Assembly (NCBI GenBank): GCA_017856985.1
Contig: JAFMEA010000009.1
Location: 1-53,496, forward strand
Direction of reading: 5' to 3'
DNA from: Planktomarina sp.
GTDB taxonomy: Bacteria; Pseudomonadota; Alphaproteobacteria; Rhodobacterales; Rhodobacteraceae
Length of the DNA stretch: 53,496 nt
Position 1 is the stretch's first letter; each line of letters opens with the position of its first letter. The notes beneath the pieces are model-generated. The model did no database searches. It was not told where the DNA came from and saw only the letters and a program-made list of their open reading frames with translations. This document shows, in pieces, positions 8,878 to 18,733 of the stretch. Position numbers and translations under genes: made by a program.

Positions 8878-9345
8878 ATGGCCATAAAGGTTCATATTGA
8901 TGGTATGAAAATGATCAAAAATTTTCCCGACCTAAGTCAGACGGCGATCCAGTGGCTCGCCAAAGGCGGACTGCGCCCGACACGCCAACGTGTTATCATT
9001 GCGGAGCGGTTAATTGGAGATGGTCAAAACAGACACGTAACGGCGGAAAGTCTATTCTCTGTAAGTAATAAGCGCGGTGATAAAGTTTCACTTGCTACTG
9101 TCTATAACACCCTCCGGGCGTTTTGTTCCGTTGGCCTAATACGTGAAATTACCGTGGATGGCTCCAAAAGCTACTTTGACACAAATGTTTCGGATCATCC
9201 TCATTTTTATTGGGAAGATTCTGCAGATTTAGTTGACGCCCCGTCTGAAGAGTTAAGGATTGCATCTTTACCAGAGGTTCCAGCAGGTGCTGAAATTTCA
9301 AAAGTGGATGTCGTGATCCGTTTGAGACGGAAATTCACTAATTAG
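8878..9345 (+). CDS. irr: Iron response regulator Irr, Fur family
   Basis: Fur-superfamily transcription regulator, 155 aa. In alphaproteobacteria Irr senses haem status and controls haem synthesis and iron-storage or uptake genes. The winged-helix DNA-binding half holds GGLRPTRQR (~residues 31-39) and the recognition region SLATVYNTLRAF; the dimerisation half has SDHPHFYWED with the HxH pair implicated in haem/metal binding. The CxxC zinc motifs of Fur/Zur are absent, as expected for Irr. The start is uncertain: ATGs at 8878, 8905 and 8911 are all in frame and none has a strong ribosome binding site. It precedes miaB, a position often held by a Fur-family gene in this group. Confidence 0.88.
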   Translation: MAIKVHIDGMKMIKNFPDLSQTAIQWLAKGGLRPTRQRVIIAERLIGDGQNRHVTAESLFSVSNKRGDKVSLATVYNTLRAFCSVGLIREITVDGSKSYFDTNVSDHPHFYWEDSADLVDAPSEELRIASLPEVPAGAEISKVDVVIRLRRKFTN

Positions 9346-9364
9346 ATATGTGATCATGTCTAAT
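9341..9364 (+). repeat. Inverted repeat over the irr stop codon
   Basis: Ten-base arms (ATTAGATATG, 9341-9350, and CATGTCTAAT, 9355-9364) can form a stem of nine Watson-Crick pairs and one U-G, with a UGAU loop. The irr stop TAG (9343-9345) lies in the left arm. No T tract follows, so it is not a standard terminator; it may be an mRNA 3'-end structure, a processing site or a protein-binding palindrome. Confidence 0.7.
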
Positions 9365-9537
9365 GCCTCCATGGAAATTCTTAAATCCTCTTTTATTATA
9401 TAGTCACATGGGTGAGTGCATTAAAACTAAATAAACCAACCTGAGTTCGTATGGGCATGTAAAGTTGAACGCATTGCAAGAAATTGGTACAAGGGCTATT
9501 ACCCCACGATTGATCGTTTCATAAAAAGGATATCCCA

Positions 9538-10848
9538 GTGGCCGAGGCTAAAAAGCTGTTCATAAAAACTTATGGATGTCAGATGAATGTTTACGACAGC
9601 GAACGAATGGTGGAGACGCTTGAGGGTCAGGGTTACATTCAGACAGATAAAGCAGAAAATGCCGACATGATTTTGCTAAATACGTGTCATATCCGTGAAA
9701 AAGCTGCTGATAAAATTTACTCAGAACTAGGAAAATTCAAAGGCATTAAAAGTGCTAATCCCAATTTGAAGATTGGCGTGGCGGGCTGTGTTGCTCAGGC
9801 TGAAGGTGCCGAAATTATTCGCCGCCAACCCATGGTGGATTTGGTTGTGGGTCCGCAATCTTATCACAAACTTCCCCAAATGGAGGCACGGATCCAAACT
9901 GGAGCAAGGGCTCTGGACACCGATTTCCCTGAAGAAGATAAATTTAACCATCTGGCAGCGCGATCGAAAGCCAAGCGTGGGCCAACTGCTTTTTTGACAG
10001 TCCAGGAGGGTTGCGATAAATTTTGTGCCTTTTGTGTGGTGCCTTATACAAGAGGTTCTGAAGTTAGCCGTCCCGCTGATCTGGTCTTTTCTGAGGCTTG
10101 TGACCTGGTTGACAGGGGAGTTCGTGAGATCACCCTTTTAGGGCAGAATGTAAATGCTTATAACGGACATAGAAACGGCTTGTCGGGTTTGATTTGGCAG
10201 CTGTCTGAGATCAAAGATTTGGAACGCATTCGTTTCACAACTAGCCATCCCAATGACATGGATGCTGCATTGATTGATGCGCATGGTAAATGTACAAAAT
10301 TGATGCCTTATCTGCACTTGCCAGTGCAATCAGGCAGTAACAGAATTCTTAAGATGATGAACAGGAAGCACACACGGGAGGGTTATTTTTCTGTTGTAGA
10401 CAGTATTCGGGATGCGCGTCCGGATCTCTTGCTTTCGAGTGATTTTATTGTTGGGTTTCCTGGTGAAACTGATGAAGATTTTTCTGATACTTTAGACCTT
10501 GTACGTCAGGTTGGGTATGGACAAGCCTATTCGTTTAAATATTCATCGCGCCCTGGTACGCCAGCCGCAGAAAAGGTTGGAATTGACCCGATACTGGCGA
10601 ATGAGAGATTGCAGGAACTCCAAACTTTACTCACTAGCCAACAACATGCTGTGCAAGCCTCGATGGTTGGTCGGGAGGTAAGTGTTTTATTTGAAAAAAA
10701 AGGTCGAAGTGATGGTCAGCTAATAGGCAAATCTGAATACATGCATGCCGTGCACGCCGTTGCACCTGAGCATATGCTAGGTCAAATTATACCTGTCCGG
10801 ATTACAAAAAATATGACCAATTCTTTAACAGCAGAAATAATATATTAA
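9538..10848 (+). CDS. miaB: tRNA-2-methylthio-N6-dimethylallyladenosine synthase
   Basis: Radical-SAM methylthiotransferase that converts i6A37 to ms2i6A37 in tRNAs reading UNN codons, 436 aa. The N-terminal UPF0004 domain ([23 protein letters not shown]) provides three cysteines for the auxiliary cluster, the radical-SAM core has CDKFCAFC (CxxxCxxC), and a C-terminal TRAM domain follows. The start is a GTG at 9538 preceded by AAAGGA at 9525-9530, giving the family-standard N-terminus. A 192-base gap after irr suggests its own promoter. Confidence 0.96.
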   Translation: MAEAKKLFIKTYGCQMNVYDSERMVETLEGQGYIQTDKAENADMILLNTCHIREKAADKIYSELGKFKGIKSANPNLKIGVAGCVAQAEGAEIIRRQPMVDLVVGPQSYHKLPQMEARIQTGARALDTDFPEEDKFNHLAARSKAKRGPTAFLTVQEGCDKFCAFCVVPYTRGSEVSRPADLVFSEACDLVDRGVREITLLGQNVNAYNGHRNGLSGLIWQLSEIKDLERIRFTTSHPNDMDAALIDAHGKCTKLMPYLHLPVQSGSNRILKMMNRKHTREGYFSVVDSIRDARPDLLLSSDFIVGFPGETDEDFSDTLDLVRQVGYGQAYSFKYSSRPGTPAAEKVGIDPILANERLQELQTLLTSQQHAVQASMVGREVSVLFEKKGRSDGQLIGKSEYMHAVHAVAPEHMLGQIIPVRITKNMTNSLTAEIIY

Positions 10849-10995
10849 CCAGTTTATGGTTGAATTTTTAATATTTAAAGATACGTTCAGATAAACTACC
10901 GACAGAATTCCTGCTTTTTTTGTTTATAACTTCGCACAATGACTTTAACCTTGTTACCGAATTTTTCACCACGTTGACCAAAATAGGGGACATAC

Positions 10996-11994
10996 TTGGC
11001 AGACGACGCCTTATCACGCACCGCCGTTCAAAATGAAAATCAAATTGAATTTCCAAATAACCGCTTGCTTGCAAAATTGTGTGGAGAATACGACAGAAAC
11101 CTGACTACGATTGAGGCAGAACTTTTTATACAAATAGTTCGCCGTGGAAACCAATTAGTATTGATTGGCGATGAGGAATCGCTTTCAAGTGGAGTTTCTA
11201 TATTACAATATTTGTATAACAGGCTTGAGCAGGGCAGAGACGTGCTGCCGGTGGATATAGTGACGGCCTTGCGAATGAATTCGGTTACCAATGGTGGTAA
11301 GAAAAATACAGAACAACTGAAAATGTTTAAGGGCTCCACCGTGGAGATTAAGACCCGTAAAAAAATAGTGGAACCGCGCACGGAAGCACAAGCGATCTAT
11401 GTAGAGTCCCTGTTTAATAATGAATTGGCTTTTGGGATTGGTCCAGCTGGTACAGGAAAGACTTATTTGGCTGTTGCTGTTGCTGTGTCCATGTTTATTT
11501 CGGGCCGTGTTGATAAAATTATTTTGTCGCGGCCAGCCGTCGAGGCTGGGGAGCGTTTGGGTTTTCTACCCGGTGATCTGAAGGAAAAAGTGGATCCTTA
11601 TATGCAGCCACTATATGATGCCCTTAATGACTTTTTACCCGCAAAGCAGATGGGAAAGCTTATTGAGGACAAAGTGATAGAAATAGCACCTCTTGCATTT
11701 ATGCGCGGGCGTACTTTAGCCAATGCCTTCGTTGTTTTGGATGAAGCCCAGAATGCCACCACTATGCAAATGAAGATGTTTTTGACCCGACTGGGTGAGG
11801 GAAGCAGGATGGTTGTTACTGGAGACCGAACTCAAACAGACCTGCCAAGAGGAGTGCGGTCGGGGCTAGTAGATGCGGAACGGTTACTCAAAGAAGTTTC
11901 TAAGATCAGTTTTAATTATTTTACTTCCAAAGACGTAGTTCGGCATCCTTTGGTGGCTGCAATCATTGAAGCGTATGACGCAGATACAACATGA
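10996..11994 (+). CDS. phoH: PhoH-like ATPase/predicted helicase
   Basis: Cytoplasmic P-loop ATPase of the PhoH (YbeZ) family, 332 aa, linked in bacteria to RNA and ribosome metabolism together with YbeY. Walker A is GPAGTGKTYLA (~residues 148-158) and Walker B is FVVLDEAQNAT (~244-254). The TTG start at 10996 is supported by AGGGGA at 10985-10990. Its last bases overlap ybeY, so the pair is translationally coupled; this pairing is conserved widely and supports a joint function. Confidence 0.93.
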   Translation: MADDALSRTAVQNENQIEFPNNRLLAKLCGEYDRNLTTIEAELFIQIVRRGNQLVLIGDEESLSSGVSILQYLYNRLEQGRDVLPVDIVTALRMNSVTNGGKKNTEQLKMFKGSTVEIKTRKKIVEPRTEAQAIYVESLFNNELAFGIGPAGTGKTYLAVAVAVSMFISGRVDKIILSRPAVEAGERLGFLPGDLKEKVDPYMQPLYDALNDFLPAKQMGKLIEDKVIEIAPLAFMRGRTLANAFVVLDEAQNATTMQMKMFLTRLGEGSRMVVTGDRTQTDLPRGVRSGLVDAERLLKEVSKISFNYFTSKDVVRHPLVAAIIEAYDADTT

Positions 11995-12491
11995 CTATAA
12001 ATTTTGAGTTTGTATCTGAGTATTCGGGTTGGGAAATTGAAAAATTAAATGAAATAGCAGAAAAAGTTTCGGAGGCCACAAATACAAAATTGCGTCTCCC
12101 AAAATGTGCAAGTGTCGCAGTCCTTCTTTGTAATAATGCAAAAATGCAGCAACTGAATAAAGACTTTCGGGCAAGCGATAAATCTACAAACATTTTGTCA
12201 TGGCCTAACGAAAATTTAACAGCAGCTTCATCAGGACAGTTACCCAATTTAGCGATTAATCCTCAACTAGGTGACCTCGCGATGGCTTATGAAGTGTGTT
12301 TTTCAGAGTCTCGCGTAGGGCAGGTTCCCTTCAGTGATCATCTTGCTCATTTGCTTTTGCATGGAACTTTACATCTGCTAGGCTATGATCACATGGAAGA
12401 CACAGATGCACTAATTATGGAAGCCATTGAAATAGAAGTCCTTGCTAAAATGGGTATTTCCAATCCATATGTCATTAATGAAGATATCTAA
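11991..12491 (+). CDS. ybeY: Endoribonuclease YbeY (rRNA maturation factor)
   Basis: Zinc-dependent endoribonuclease for 16S rRNA 3'-end processing and ribosome quality control, 166 aa. The metal motif HLLLHGTLHLLGYDH (Hx3Hx5H type) is complete near residues 114-128. It overlaps phoH at its start and corC at its stop (TAATG), placing it inside the phoH-ybeY-corC-lnt operon. Confidence 0.95.
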   Translation: MTINFEFVSEYSGWEIEKLNEIAEKVSEATNTKLRLPKCASVAVLLCNNAKMQQLNKDFRASDKSTNILSWPNENLTAASSGQLPNLAINPQLGDLAMAYEVCFSESRVGQVPFSDHLAHLLLHGTLHLLGYDHMEDTDALIMEAIEIEVLAKMGISNPYVINEDI

Positions 12492-13387
12492 TGAAAACCA
12501 TTATGCCAAATAGTATTAGTAAAAATAGTAACTCAGAAACTGAAGATGATCCTTCAATATTGCAATTAAATAGGATGAGCACGTGGGACTGGCTCAAACA
12601 ATTTTTTTTGAGACGAGGGCCATCAATAAACAAGACAGCATATTCGGCGCAAGGGGGCGATAATGTACGCCCTGGGCTTTGGAACCTTCGACAACTTCGA
12701 GTTGAAGATGTAATGATCCCAAAAGCAGATATAAAATCTGTCCCAGCGACAATCTCAAAAGAAGATCTTGTTCTAGTTTTTAGGGAAAGCGGCCTAACCA
12801 GGCTCCCAGTTTATGATGGGACCCTAGATACGCCAATGGGTTTCGCTCATTTAAAAGATATTGCCCTTAAGCATGGTTTTAACGGATCTGGAGGGCGTCT
12901 GGCCCTTAAGTCGATGCTTAGGCCGTTGCTTTTTGTTCCCCCATCGATGCCCATTGGGGTCCTTCTGTCTAAAATGCAGGCGGATCGTATACACATGGCT
13001 TTGGTCATTGATGAATATGGTGGCGCTGACGGACTGGTGACGATTGAGGATCTTATAGAGCAAGTGATTGGGGAAATCGAAGATGAACATGATCCTGATG
13101 AGGGTGCATTTTGGGTGATTGAAAAGCCTGGCTGTTACCTGGCCCAAGCCAAGACGCCATTGGACGAATTTCAGCAAGAGATAGGACGGGATCTGTCCGA
13201 TGTTGCTGAAGTTGATCCGGAAGAGGTTGATACGCTTGGTGGGTTAGTTTTTATGTTGTTGGGGCGCGTGCCAGCGAGGGGTGAAGTAGTTAATCATCCC
13301 GCTGGAGTTGAATTTGAAGTTGTAGATGCCGACCCGCGACGGATTAAACGACTGCGAGCACATGTTAAGAACAACGACGCTAGATAG
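12491..13387 (+). CDS. corC: CBS-domain protein, CorC/HlyC family
   Basis: 298 aa with two CBS domains (~residues 75-190, including RVEDVMIPKADI and LVIDEYGGADGLVTIEDL) and a C-terminal CorC_HlyC domain (LGGLVFMLLGRVPARGEVV). No N-terminal membrane domain is present, so it is the soluble CorC/YbeX type, proposed to act in Mg/Co efflux or ribosome homeostasis. The ATG overlaps the ybeY stop and the 3' end overlaps lnt, so expression is coupled. The family's exact biochemical role is not settled. Confidence 0.9.
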   Translation: MKTIMPNSISKNSNSETEDDPSILQLNRMSTWDWLKQFFLRRGPSINKTAYSAQGGDNVRPGLWNLRQLRVEDVMIPKADIKSVPATISKEDLVLVFRESGLTRLPVYDGTLDTPMGFAHLKDIALKHGFNGSGGRLALKSMLRPLLFVPPSMPIGVLLSKMQADRIHMALVIDEYGGADGLVTIEDLIEQVIGEIEDEHDPDEGAFWVIEKPGCYLAQAKTPLDEFQQEIGRDLSDVAEVDPEEVDTLGGLVFMLLGRVPARGEVVNHPAGVEFEVVDADPRRIKRLRAHVKNNDAR

Positions 13388-14849
13388 TTTCTGGGCACGG
13401 GCGCCAGCTTTATTAAAAATTATTTTAATATTTTTGATTGGTGTATTGTCTGGATTGGGCCAGTCACCATTTGATTTGCCGATACTTACTTTAATCGGAC
13501 TTGGAATAGTTATTTGGCTGGATAACAAAGTTGCTCTGATTTCGCACTTTAAGTTGGGCTGGACTTTTGGATTTGGCTATTTTGCCAGTACTTTGGCTTG
13601 GATTACTCAACCGTTTTTGGTCGATATCTGGTCAACAGGCTGGATGGCCCCTTTTGCACTCACCATTATGTCGAGTGGTTTGGCGCTCTTTTGGGGTATT
13701 GCTTTTGTTATTGCTGGGGGAAGACACCCTTTGTTGCTGTGCGTTATGCTTGCTTTGGCCGAATTTTTTAGGACTTATTTTCTTGGTGGATTTCCTTGGG
13801 CATTACTCGGCTATGTTTGGATCGAAACGCCTATATACCATTTAGCTGCTTTTGTTGGACCTCATGGAATGACAATGCTGACTTTATTGTTATCTAGTTC
13901 TATCGCATTTACGCCAATCAAATATAGTGGAAGTTTAGTTTTGTGTATTTTATTTTTACCTTTTCTTCCAGTTATTGAGGGACCTCGTGCAGCTGAAGAT
14001 GCGGGCAAAGTAAGATTAGTTCACCCTAATGTGGATCAGAGTAAGAAGTGGGACCCTAAATTTAAGGAGGCTATCTATCAACGTCATCTCAAGTTGAGCA
14101 AATCTGATAACAGGGTAAATTTGATAGTCTGGCCTGAAACATCTCTAAACTATCCTATTGCTGCGGCACGAAATGAGATTTCGGTAGCAGCAAATGGGTC
14201 ACATGTAATTGTTGGATATCAACATCGCGAAAATAATAACTCAATCTACAATAGCTTGGGTATTCTGTCACCTGATGGCTCTTTGTCATCTGAATATCAC
14301 AAAAGTAAATTAGTTCCCTTTGGCGAGTATTTGCCATTTGGGACATTTCTTAAAAAAATAGGATTGAGAGGTTTAGCTACGTCAGATGAAGGTGGGTTTT
14401 CTAATGGCACTGGTCCTGAAGTTTTTTGGGTCCCTTCAATAGGAAATATCCAGCCGTTGATCTGTTACGAGGGTATTTTCCCGCAATTTGTGGGCCGCGC
14501 CAACGACCGGCCAGATCTTTTAGTTCTTATTAGCAATGACGCATGGTTTGGTGAGGGACAGGGAATTGCTCAGCATTTTGCGCAGGCACGTGCCCGCACA
14601 ATCGAACTTGGCTTGCCTATGGTACGTGTTGCAAATCGTGGAATAACAACAGTTATAGATGCTCGTGGCGCTTTTAGTGAAGCTCTGGACTTTGATGATA
14701 GGGGAGCTTTAGATTTGCGGGTGCCTCCCCCACTTCCTCCGACTTTTTATGCCGCTTACGGTGAAGTAGTATTTTCTTTGGTTTTGCTTTTTGTGATTTG
14801 CGTATGGCTAATAATAAGCTTCCAGAAAAGTTTATTGACCCGTTATTGA
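13362..14849 (+). CDS. lnt: Apolipoprotein N-acyltransferase
   Basis: Inner-membrane enzyme that adds the third acyl chain to the N-terminal Cys of lipoproteins such as Pal, 495 aa from the ATG at 13362 (an in-frame ATG at 13326 would overlap corC more deeply). Several membrane spans are followed by a periplasmic nitrilase-like domain with the catalytic triad: Glu in VWPETSLNY, Lys in YHKSKLVPFGEY and Cys in PLICYEGIF. A final membrane span lies near the C terminus. It is the last gene of phoH-ybeY-corC-lnt. Confidence 0.93.
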   Translation: MLRTTTLDSFWARAPALLKIILIFLIGVLSGLGQSPFDLPILTLIGLGIVIWLDNKVALISHFKLGWTFGFGYFASTLAWITQPFLVDIWSTGWMAPFALTIMSSGLALFWGIAFVIAGGRHPLLLCVMLALAEFFRTYFLGGFPWALLGYVWIETPIYHLAAFVGPHGMTMLTLLLSSSIAFTPIKYSGSLVLCILFLPFLPVIEGPRAAEDAGKVRLVHPNVDQSKKWDPKFKEAIYQRHLKLSKSDNRVNLIVWPETSLNYPIAAARNEISVAANGSHVIVGYQHRENNNSIYNSLGILSPDGSLSSEYHKSKLVPFGEYLPFGTFLKKIGLRGLATSDEGGFSNGTGPEVFWVPSIGNIQPLICYEGIFPQFVGRANDRPDLLVLISNDAWFGEGQGIAQHFAQARARTIELGLPMVRVANRGITTVIDARGAFSEALDFDDRGALDLRVPPPLPPTFYAAYGEVVFSLVLLFVICVWLIISFQKSLLTRY

Positions 14850-14868
14850 AGTTGGTCTAACTGACCCT

Positions 14869-14911
14869 ATCTGCAACGGCTTCCTGACGCAGTTAACATT
14901 TAATTGGAGCG
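14869..14911 (+). promoter_or_regulatory. SAM/SAH-type riboswitch upstream of metK
   Basis: The metK leader carries the compact SAM/SAH aptamer pattern known from Rhodobacterales. Stem CTGC (14871-14874)/GCAG (14889-14892) closes the conserved core AACGGCTTCCTGAC (14875-14888), and ATTGGAGC downstream supplies the pseudoknot strand: GCTTC (14879-14883) pairs with GGAGC (14906-14910). The GGAG of that strand is also the metK ribosome binding site, 8 bases before the ATG, so ligand binding should hide it and lower MetK synthesis when SAM is abundant. Confidence 0.9.
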
Positions 14912-14917
14912 CTACTC

Positions 14918-16099
14918 ATGCCAAGATCGAATTATATTTTTACTTCCGAATCTGTATCGGAAGGACACCCTGATAAATTATGTGACCGTATTTCAGACGC
15001 TGTATTGGACGCGTTTATCGCAGAGGAGCCGGAAGCTCGCGTAGCTGCTGAAACATTTGCGACAACCAATCGGGTGGTTATTGGCGGTGAGGTTGGGCTT
15101 TCGGACAAGGAAAAGCTATCTCAACAAATGGGCCAAATCGAACAAATAGCACGAGATTGCATAAAAGATATTGGATATGAGCAAGAAAAATTTCATTGGA
15201 ATACAGTGGAAGTCACTAACCTTTTACATGAACAATCGGCACACATTGCGCAGGGTGTTGATGCAGGATCTGATAAAGATGAGGGTGCTGGTGATCAAGG
15301 AATAATGTTTGGGTATGCGACAACAGAAACTCCAGAACTAATGCCAGCGCCTATCCAATTTTCTCATGCGATTTTGAAGCGATTAGCTGAAGTTCGCAAG
15401 AGTGGTGTAGAGTCAGATCTTGGCCCTGATGCTAAATCACAAATTTCGTTGAGGTATTTGGACGGCAGGCCAGTGGAAGTAACATCAATTGTGCTTTCAA
15501 CTCAGCATTCTTCTGAAGATCAAGATAGTGGCTATATTCGAGAAATTGTTGAACCTTATATACGCGAAGTTATTCCAAACGAGTGGATAACGGTTGATAC
15601 TGAATGGTGGGTTAATCCAACAGGAACCTTCGTTATAGGTGGTCCTGATGGTGATGCAGGTTTAACTGGCAGAAAAATCATTGTGGATACCTACGGTGGT
15701 GCTGCACCGCATGGTGGCGGCGCATTTTCGGGTAAGGACCCAACTAAAGTAGATCGTTCAGCGGCTTACGCGTCCCGTTATTTGGCTAAAAATGTTGTGG
15801 CAGCTGGTATGGCTGACCGATGCACTCTGCAGTTGGCATATGCTATCGGGGTTTCAAAACCACTCTCTATTTACGTGGATACACATGGTACTGGTCAAGT
15901 ACCAGACGAAGAAATTGAGCGCATCGTGGCTCAATGTATGGACCTAACACCACGTGGAATCAGACAACACCTGGGTATGAATCGTCCAATTTACCAACGG
16001 ACAGCTGCTTATGGTCATTTCGGACGTGAACCAGAAATTGACGGTGGATTTAGTTGGGAAAAAATCGACTTGGTCGAAGCGTTGAAAAAAGCCGTTTAG
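14918..16099 (+). CDS. metK: S-adenosylmethionine synthetase
   Basis: Makes S-adenosylmethionine from methionine and ATP, 393 aa, homotetrameric and cytoplasmic. Family motifs are intact: [10 protein letters not shown] near the N terminus, [24 protein letters not shown] and [16 protein letters not shown] (P-loop-like). It is controlled by the riboswitch overlapping its ribosome binding site. Many roseobacters, as I recall, carry a small helix-turn-helix gene between lnt and metK; here there is only a 68-base gap. Confidence 0.97.
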   Translation: MPRSNYIFTSESVSEGHPDKLCDRISDAVLDAFIAEEPEARVAAETFATTNRVVIGGEVGLSDKEKLSQQMGQIEQIARDCIKDIGYEQEKFHWNTVEVTNLLHEQSAHIAQGVDAGSDKDEGAGDQGIMFGYATTETPELMPAPIQFSHAILKRLAEVRKSGVESDLGPDAKSQISLRYLDGRPVEVTSIVLSTQHSSEDQDSGYIREIVEPYIREVIPNEWITVDTEWWVNPTGTFVIGGPDGDAGLTGRKIIVDTYGGAAPHGGGAFSGKDPTKVDRSAAYASRYLAKNVVAAGMADRCTLQLAYAIGVSKPLSIYVDTHGTGQVPDEEIERIVAQCMDLTPRGIRQHLGMNRPIYQRTAAYGHFGREPEIDGGFSWEKIDLVEALKKAV

Positions 16100-16177
16100 G
16101 CCAAATTGATTCTTTGAGTTCTCAAATCAAAATAACTAAAGTGTTTAGAAGCACCACTTATTTTTTATGAGTTGATA

Positions 16178-16864
16178 ATGGATCACCGCAATTTTTATGG
16201 ACGCACTAAAGGTAAAGCACTAAACGCTGCTCAGTACCGCTATTTGGACGAAGATTTGCCAAGGCTTTCGGTAGCGGGCATTACTTTTGCAGAGAACCCA
16301 GAGCGTAATCCTTTGGACATCCGCGAGCTTTCTGGTGGCAGAAAAGTTTGGCTGGAGGTTGGTTTTGGTGGTGGTGAGCATTTGGTTCATCAGGCGCTAA
16401 ATAATCCTGATGTACAGTTCTTGGGAGTTGAGCCCTATCTAAACGGTATGGCGATGCTTTTAGGTAAAATTCGCAGAGCGGGTGTGGACAATATCAAGCT
16501 GCACATGGGTGACGCACGCAATCTTATGGATGTTCTGCCAAATAATAGTATCAATAAAGCATTTTTACTTTACCCAGATCCCTGGCCAAAATTGCGGCAT
16601 CACCGCCGCCGGTTTGTAACTCCTGAACATCTTATTCCGTTATCTAAGTGTCTTAAATCAGGTGCGGAATTTCGGGTGGCGACAGATATTGAGGACTATG
16701 TTCGTCAAACTCTAATAGAAGTACCTAAGGCGGGATTTGAGTGGCTCTCTGAAGGCCCTGAAACCTGGCGCACGCCTTGGGTGGATTGGATCTCAACGCG
16801 TTATGAGTTGAAGGCTTTGCGCGAAAATCGTACTCCGCATTATATGACGTTTAGTAAGTTATAA
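16178..16864 (+). CDS. trmB: tRNA (guanine-N7-)-methyltransferase
   Basis: SAM-dependent methylation of G46 in tRNA variable loops, 228 aa. The SAM site is WLEVGFGGGEHL (~residues 59-70), and the catalytic region YPDPWPKLRHHRRRF matches the TrmB signature. The ATG at 16178 gives MDHRNFYGR, the usual family start; a TTG two codons upstream is less likely. It follows metK by 78 bases and uses the product of MetK, a common pairing in alphaproteobacteria. Confidence 0.94.
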   Translation: MDHRNFYGRTKGKALNAAQYRYLDEDLPRLSVAGITFAENPERNPLDIRELSGGRKVWLEVGFGGGEHLVHQALNNPDVQFLGVEPYLNGMAMLLGKIRRAGVDNIKLHMGDARNLMDVLPNNSINKAFLLYPDPWPKLRHHRRRFVTPEHLIPLSKCLKSGAEFRVATDIEDYVRQTLIEVPKAGFEWLSEGPETWRTPWVDWISTRYELKALRENRTPHYMTFSKL

Positions 16865-16937
16865 CTTGATATAATCAGAGGTGTGGACCTCAGTGGACTG
16901 TGGCGTTATCAAACAATCAACTAGTGAAAGAGCTGAT

Positions 16938-18287
16938 ATGTCGGGCCATGATGCAGTAATTCCAATGTATTCACAAAAATGTTTTGCTTTGACTGGGCAG
17001 GCGGACGTACCTGGCGACAAATCCATTTCACATCGTTCTCTAATTTTGGGCGCGCTGTCAGTAGGTGAAACCCGTATTGAGGGTCTGCTTGAAGGCGATG
17101 ACGTACTTAGCACTGGCAAGGCGATGCAAGCCTTTGGTGCTAAGGTAGTTAATAATGGTGATGGGGCATGGTCCGTATACGGGGTAGGCGTTGGTGGGTT
17201 CGCAGAGCCCGACTGCATTATTGATTGTGGCAATTCGGGCACTGGTGCACGTTTAATCATGGGTGCTATGGCGACCTCCCCAATCTCAGCTACATTTATT
17301 GGTGATAGCAGTCTAAATAAGCGCCCTATGGATCGAGTGACGGATCCCTTGGCTTTATTTGGTGCACAATCGCATGGCCGCTCTGGAGGAAGGTTGCCGT
17401 TGACAATAACGGGTGCTGATGAACCCATGCCGGTACTTTATGAAGTACCAATGCCATCTGCACAGGTAAAATCTGCTATTTTATTCGCGGGTTTGAATGC
17501 CCCAGGGCAAACGGTAGTGATCGAAAAAGAGGCGACACGGGATCATACGGAACGCATGCTGATGGGTTTTGGTGCTGAATTGAGTATTGAAGATACGAAA
17601 GAGGGTAGGGTCATCACCCTGACAGGACAGCCTGAACTGCGCCCGCAGCACATCACTATTCCGCGGGATCCGTCATCGGCGGCTTTTCCTATTTGTGCGG
17701 CACTTATCGTTGAAGGTTCAGATATATTAGTCCCAAATATTGGCCTCAATCCGACCCGCGCAGGCGTATTCTACACATTGCAAGAAATGGGAGCCGATCT
17801 CACATTTGAAAACATGCGTGAGGAGGGGGGTGAACCTGTTGCGGATCTACGCGCTAAATATTCTCCCAATATGCAGGGCATCGAGGTACCACCAGAGCGT
17901 GCGGCTTCCATGATTGACGAATATCCAATTCTTTCGGTGGTGGCGAGTTTTGCCAGTGGTGTTACCCGCATGCATGGGGTTGGGGAGCTTCGCGTTAAGG
18001 AGAGTGACCGAATTGAGGCTATGGCTACTGGCCTGCGTGCGGCTGGTGTGACTGTTGAGGATGGACCGGATTGGTGGCATGTGTATGGATTGGATGGAAC
18101 TGTTCCCGGTGGAAACACCGCGGCCACGCATCTGGACCACCGTATAGCTATGTCCTTCCTTATTTTGGGCCTTGGTGCTGAAAATGGGATGTCAATTGAT
18201 GATGGTGTGCCAGTGGCGACGTCGTTTCCAATATTTGAAACGTTAATGGCAGGCTTGGGTGCCATTATTTGTCGAAAAAAAGCATGA
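16938..18287 (+). CDS. aroA: 3-phosphoshikimate 1-carboxyvinyltransferase (EPSP synthase)
   Basis: Sixth step of the shikimate pathway, joining phosphoenolpyruvate and shikimate-3-phosphate, 449 aa from the ATG at 16938 (an upstream GTG at 16881 is less likely; AAAGAG lies 5 bases before the chosen ATG). Motifs include [28 protein letters not shown] and [15 protein letters not shown]. By my reading the phosphoenolpyruvate loop carries Ala where many enzymes have Gly (NSGTGA), a pattern of glyphosate-tolerant class II enzymes. Its stop overlaps the next gene's ATG. Confidence 0.95.
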   Translation: MSGHDAVIPMYSQKCFALTGQADVPGDKSISHRSLILGALSVGETRIEGLLEGDDVLSTGKAMQAFGAKVVNNGDGAWSVYGVGVGGFAEPDCIIDCGNSGTGARLIMGAMATSPISATFIGDSSLNKRPMDRVTDPLALFGAQSHGRSGGRLPLTITGADEPMPVLYEVPMPSAQVKSAILFAGLNAPGQTVVIEKEATRDHTERMLMGFGAELSIEDTKEGRVITLTGQPELRPQHITIPRDPSSAAFPICAALIVEGSDILVPNIGLNPTRAGVFYTLQEMGADLTFENMREEGGEPVADLRAKYSPNMQGIEVPPERAASMIDEYPILSVVASFASGVTRMHGVGELRVKESDRIEAMATGLRAAGVTVEDGPDWWHVYGLDGTVPGGNTAATHLDHRIAMSFLILGLGAENGMSIDDGVPVATSFPIFETLMAGLGAIICRKKA

Positions 18288-18733
18288 GTGAGATTATGAA
18301 CGGTAGTTGCCTGCGTGAGCGAGTTTGCTATTCTACCGCTGGCCCGCTGCGTCCTGTAATCGCCAGCCATTGCACCCAATGCCGCAAATCGAGCAGCCAC
18401 TTTGCTGCAGCTAACTCGACCGCGCGTACATCACTTACGATTACTGGAGAGGTGCTTTGGTATCAATCGTCTCTCCGAGCCCGTCGGGGCTTTTGTAAAA
18501 ACTGTAGCAGCCAAATGTTTTGGGACGGTCTGGGTAATAACTTATCAATTTTCTTGGGCTGTTTTGAAGCACCAATTGGGTTAACTTTATCTGGCCATAC
18601 TTTTTGTGCAGAGAAGGGGGACTATTATGAGTTTGCAAATAGTTTACTGCAAGCTGAAGCGAACAACCCAGATCTCACTGGGCACTCTATAGCTAATCAA
18701 GGGTCTGATAATGCGTTTCACAATTGCCATTGA
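18284..18733 (+). CDS. GFA/CENP-V-like protein with degenerate zinc sites
   Basis: 149 aa of the glutathione-dependent formaldehyde-activating (GFA) fold, a zinc-binding family often of unknown reaction. The typical CxC, CHCxxC and CxxC ligands are only partly kept: C9 is present but R11 replaces the partner Cys, S28 replaces the first Cys of CHCxxC while C30 and C33 remain, and C71/C74 are kept. One ligand is therefore missing from each zinc site. The rest of the domain (GFCKNC, FWDGLG, KGDYYEF) is well preserved. Its start overlaps aroA (ATGA) and its end overlaps cmk by 23 bases, so it is coupled to both. Confidence 0.75.
   Translation: MSEIMNGSCLRERVCYSTAGPLRPVIASHCTQCRKSSSHFAAANSTARTSLTITGEVLWYQSSLRARRGFCKNCSSQMFWDGLGNNLSIFLGCFEAPIGLTLSGHTFCAEKGDYYEFANSLLQAEANNPDLTGHSIANQGSDNAFHNCH

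Noticed and set aside
17771-18400. A 209-codon open frame on the minus strand across aroA.
   Set aside because: It is antisense to well-supported aroA and the GFA-like gene, with low-complexity Ser/Arg/Pro composition typical of a shadow frame.
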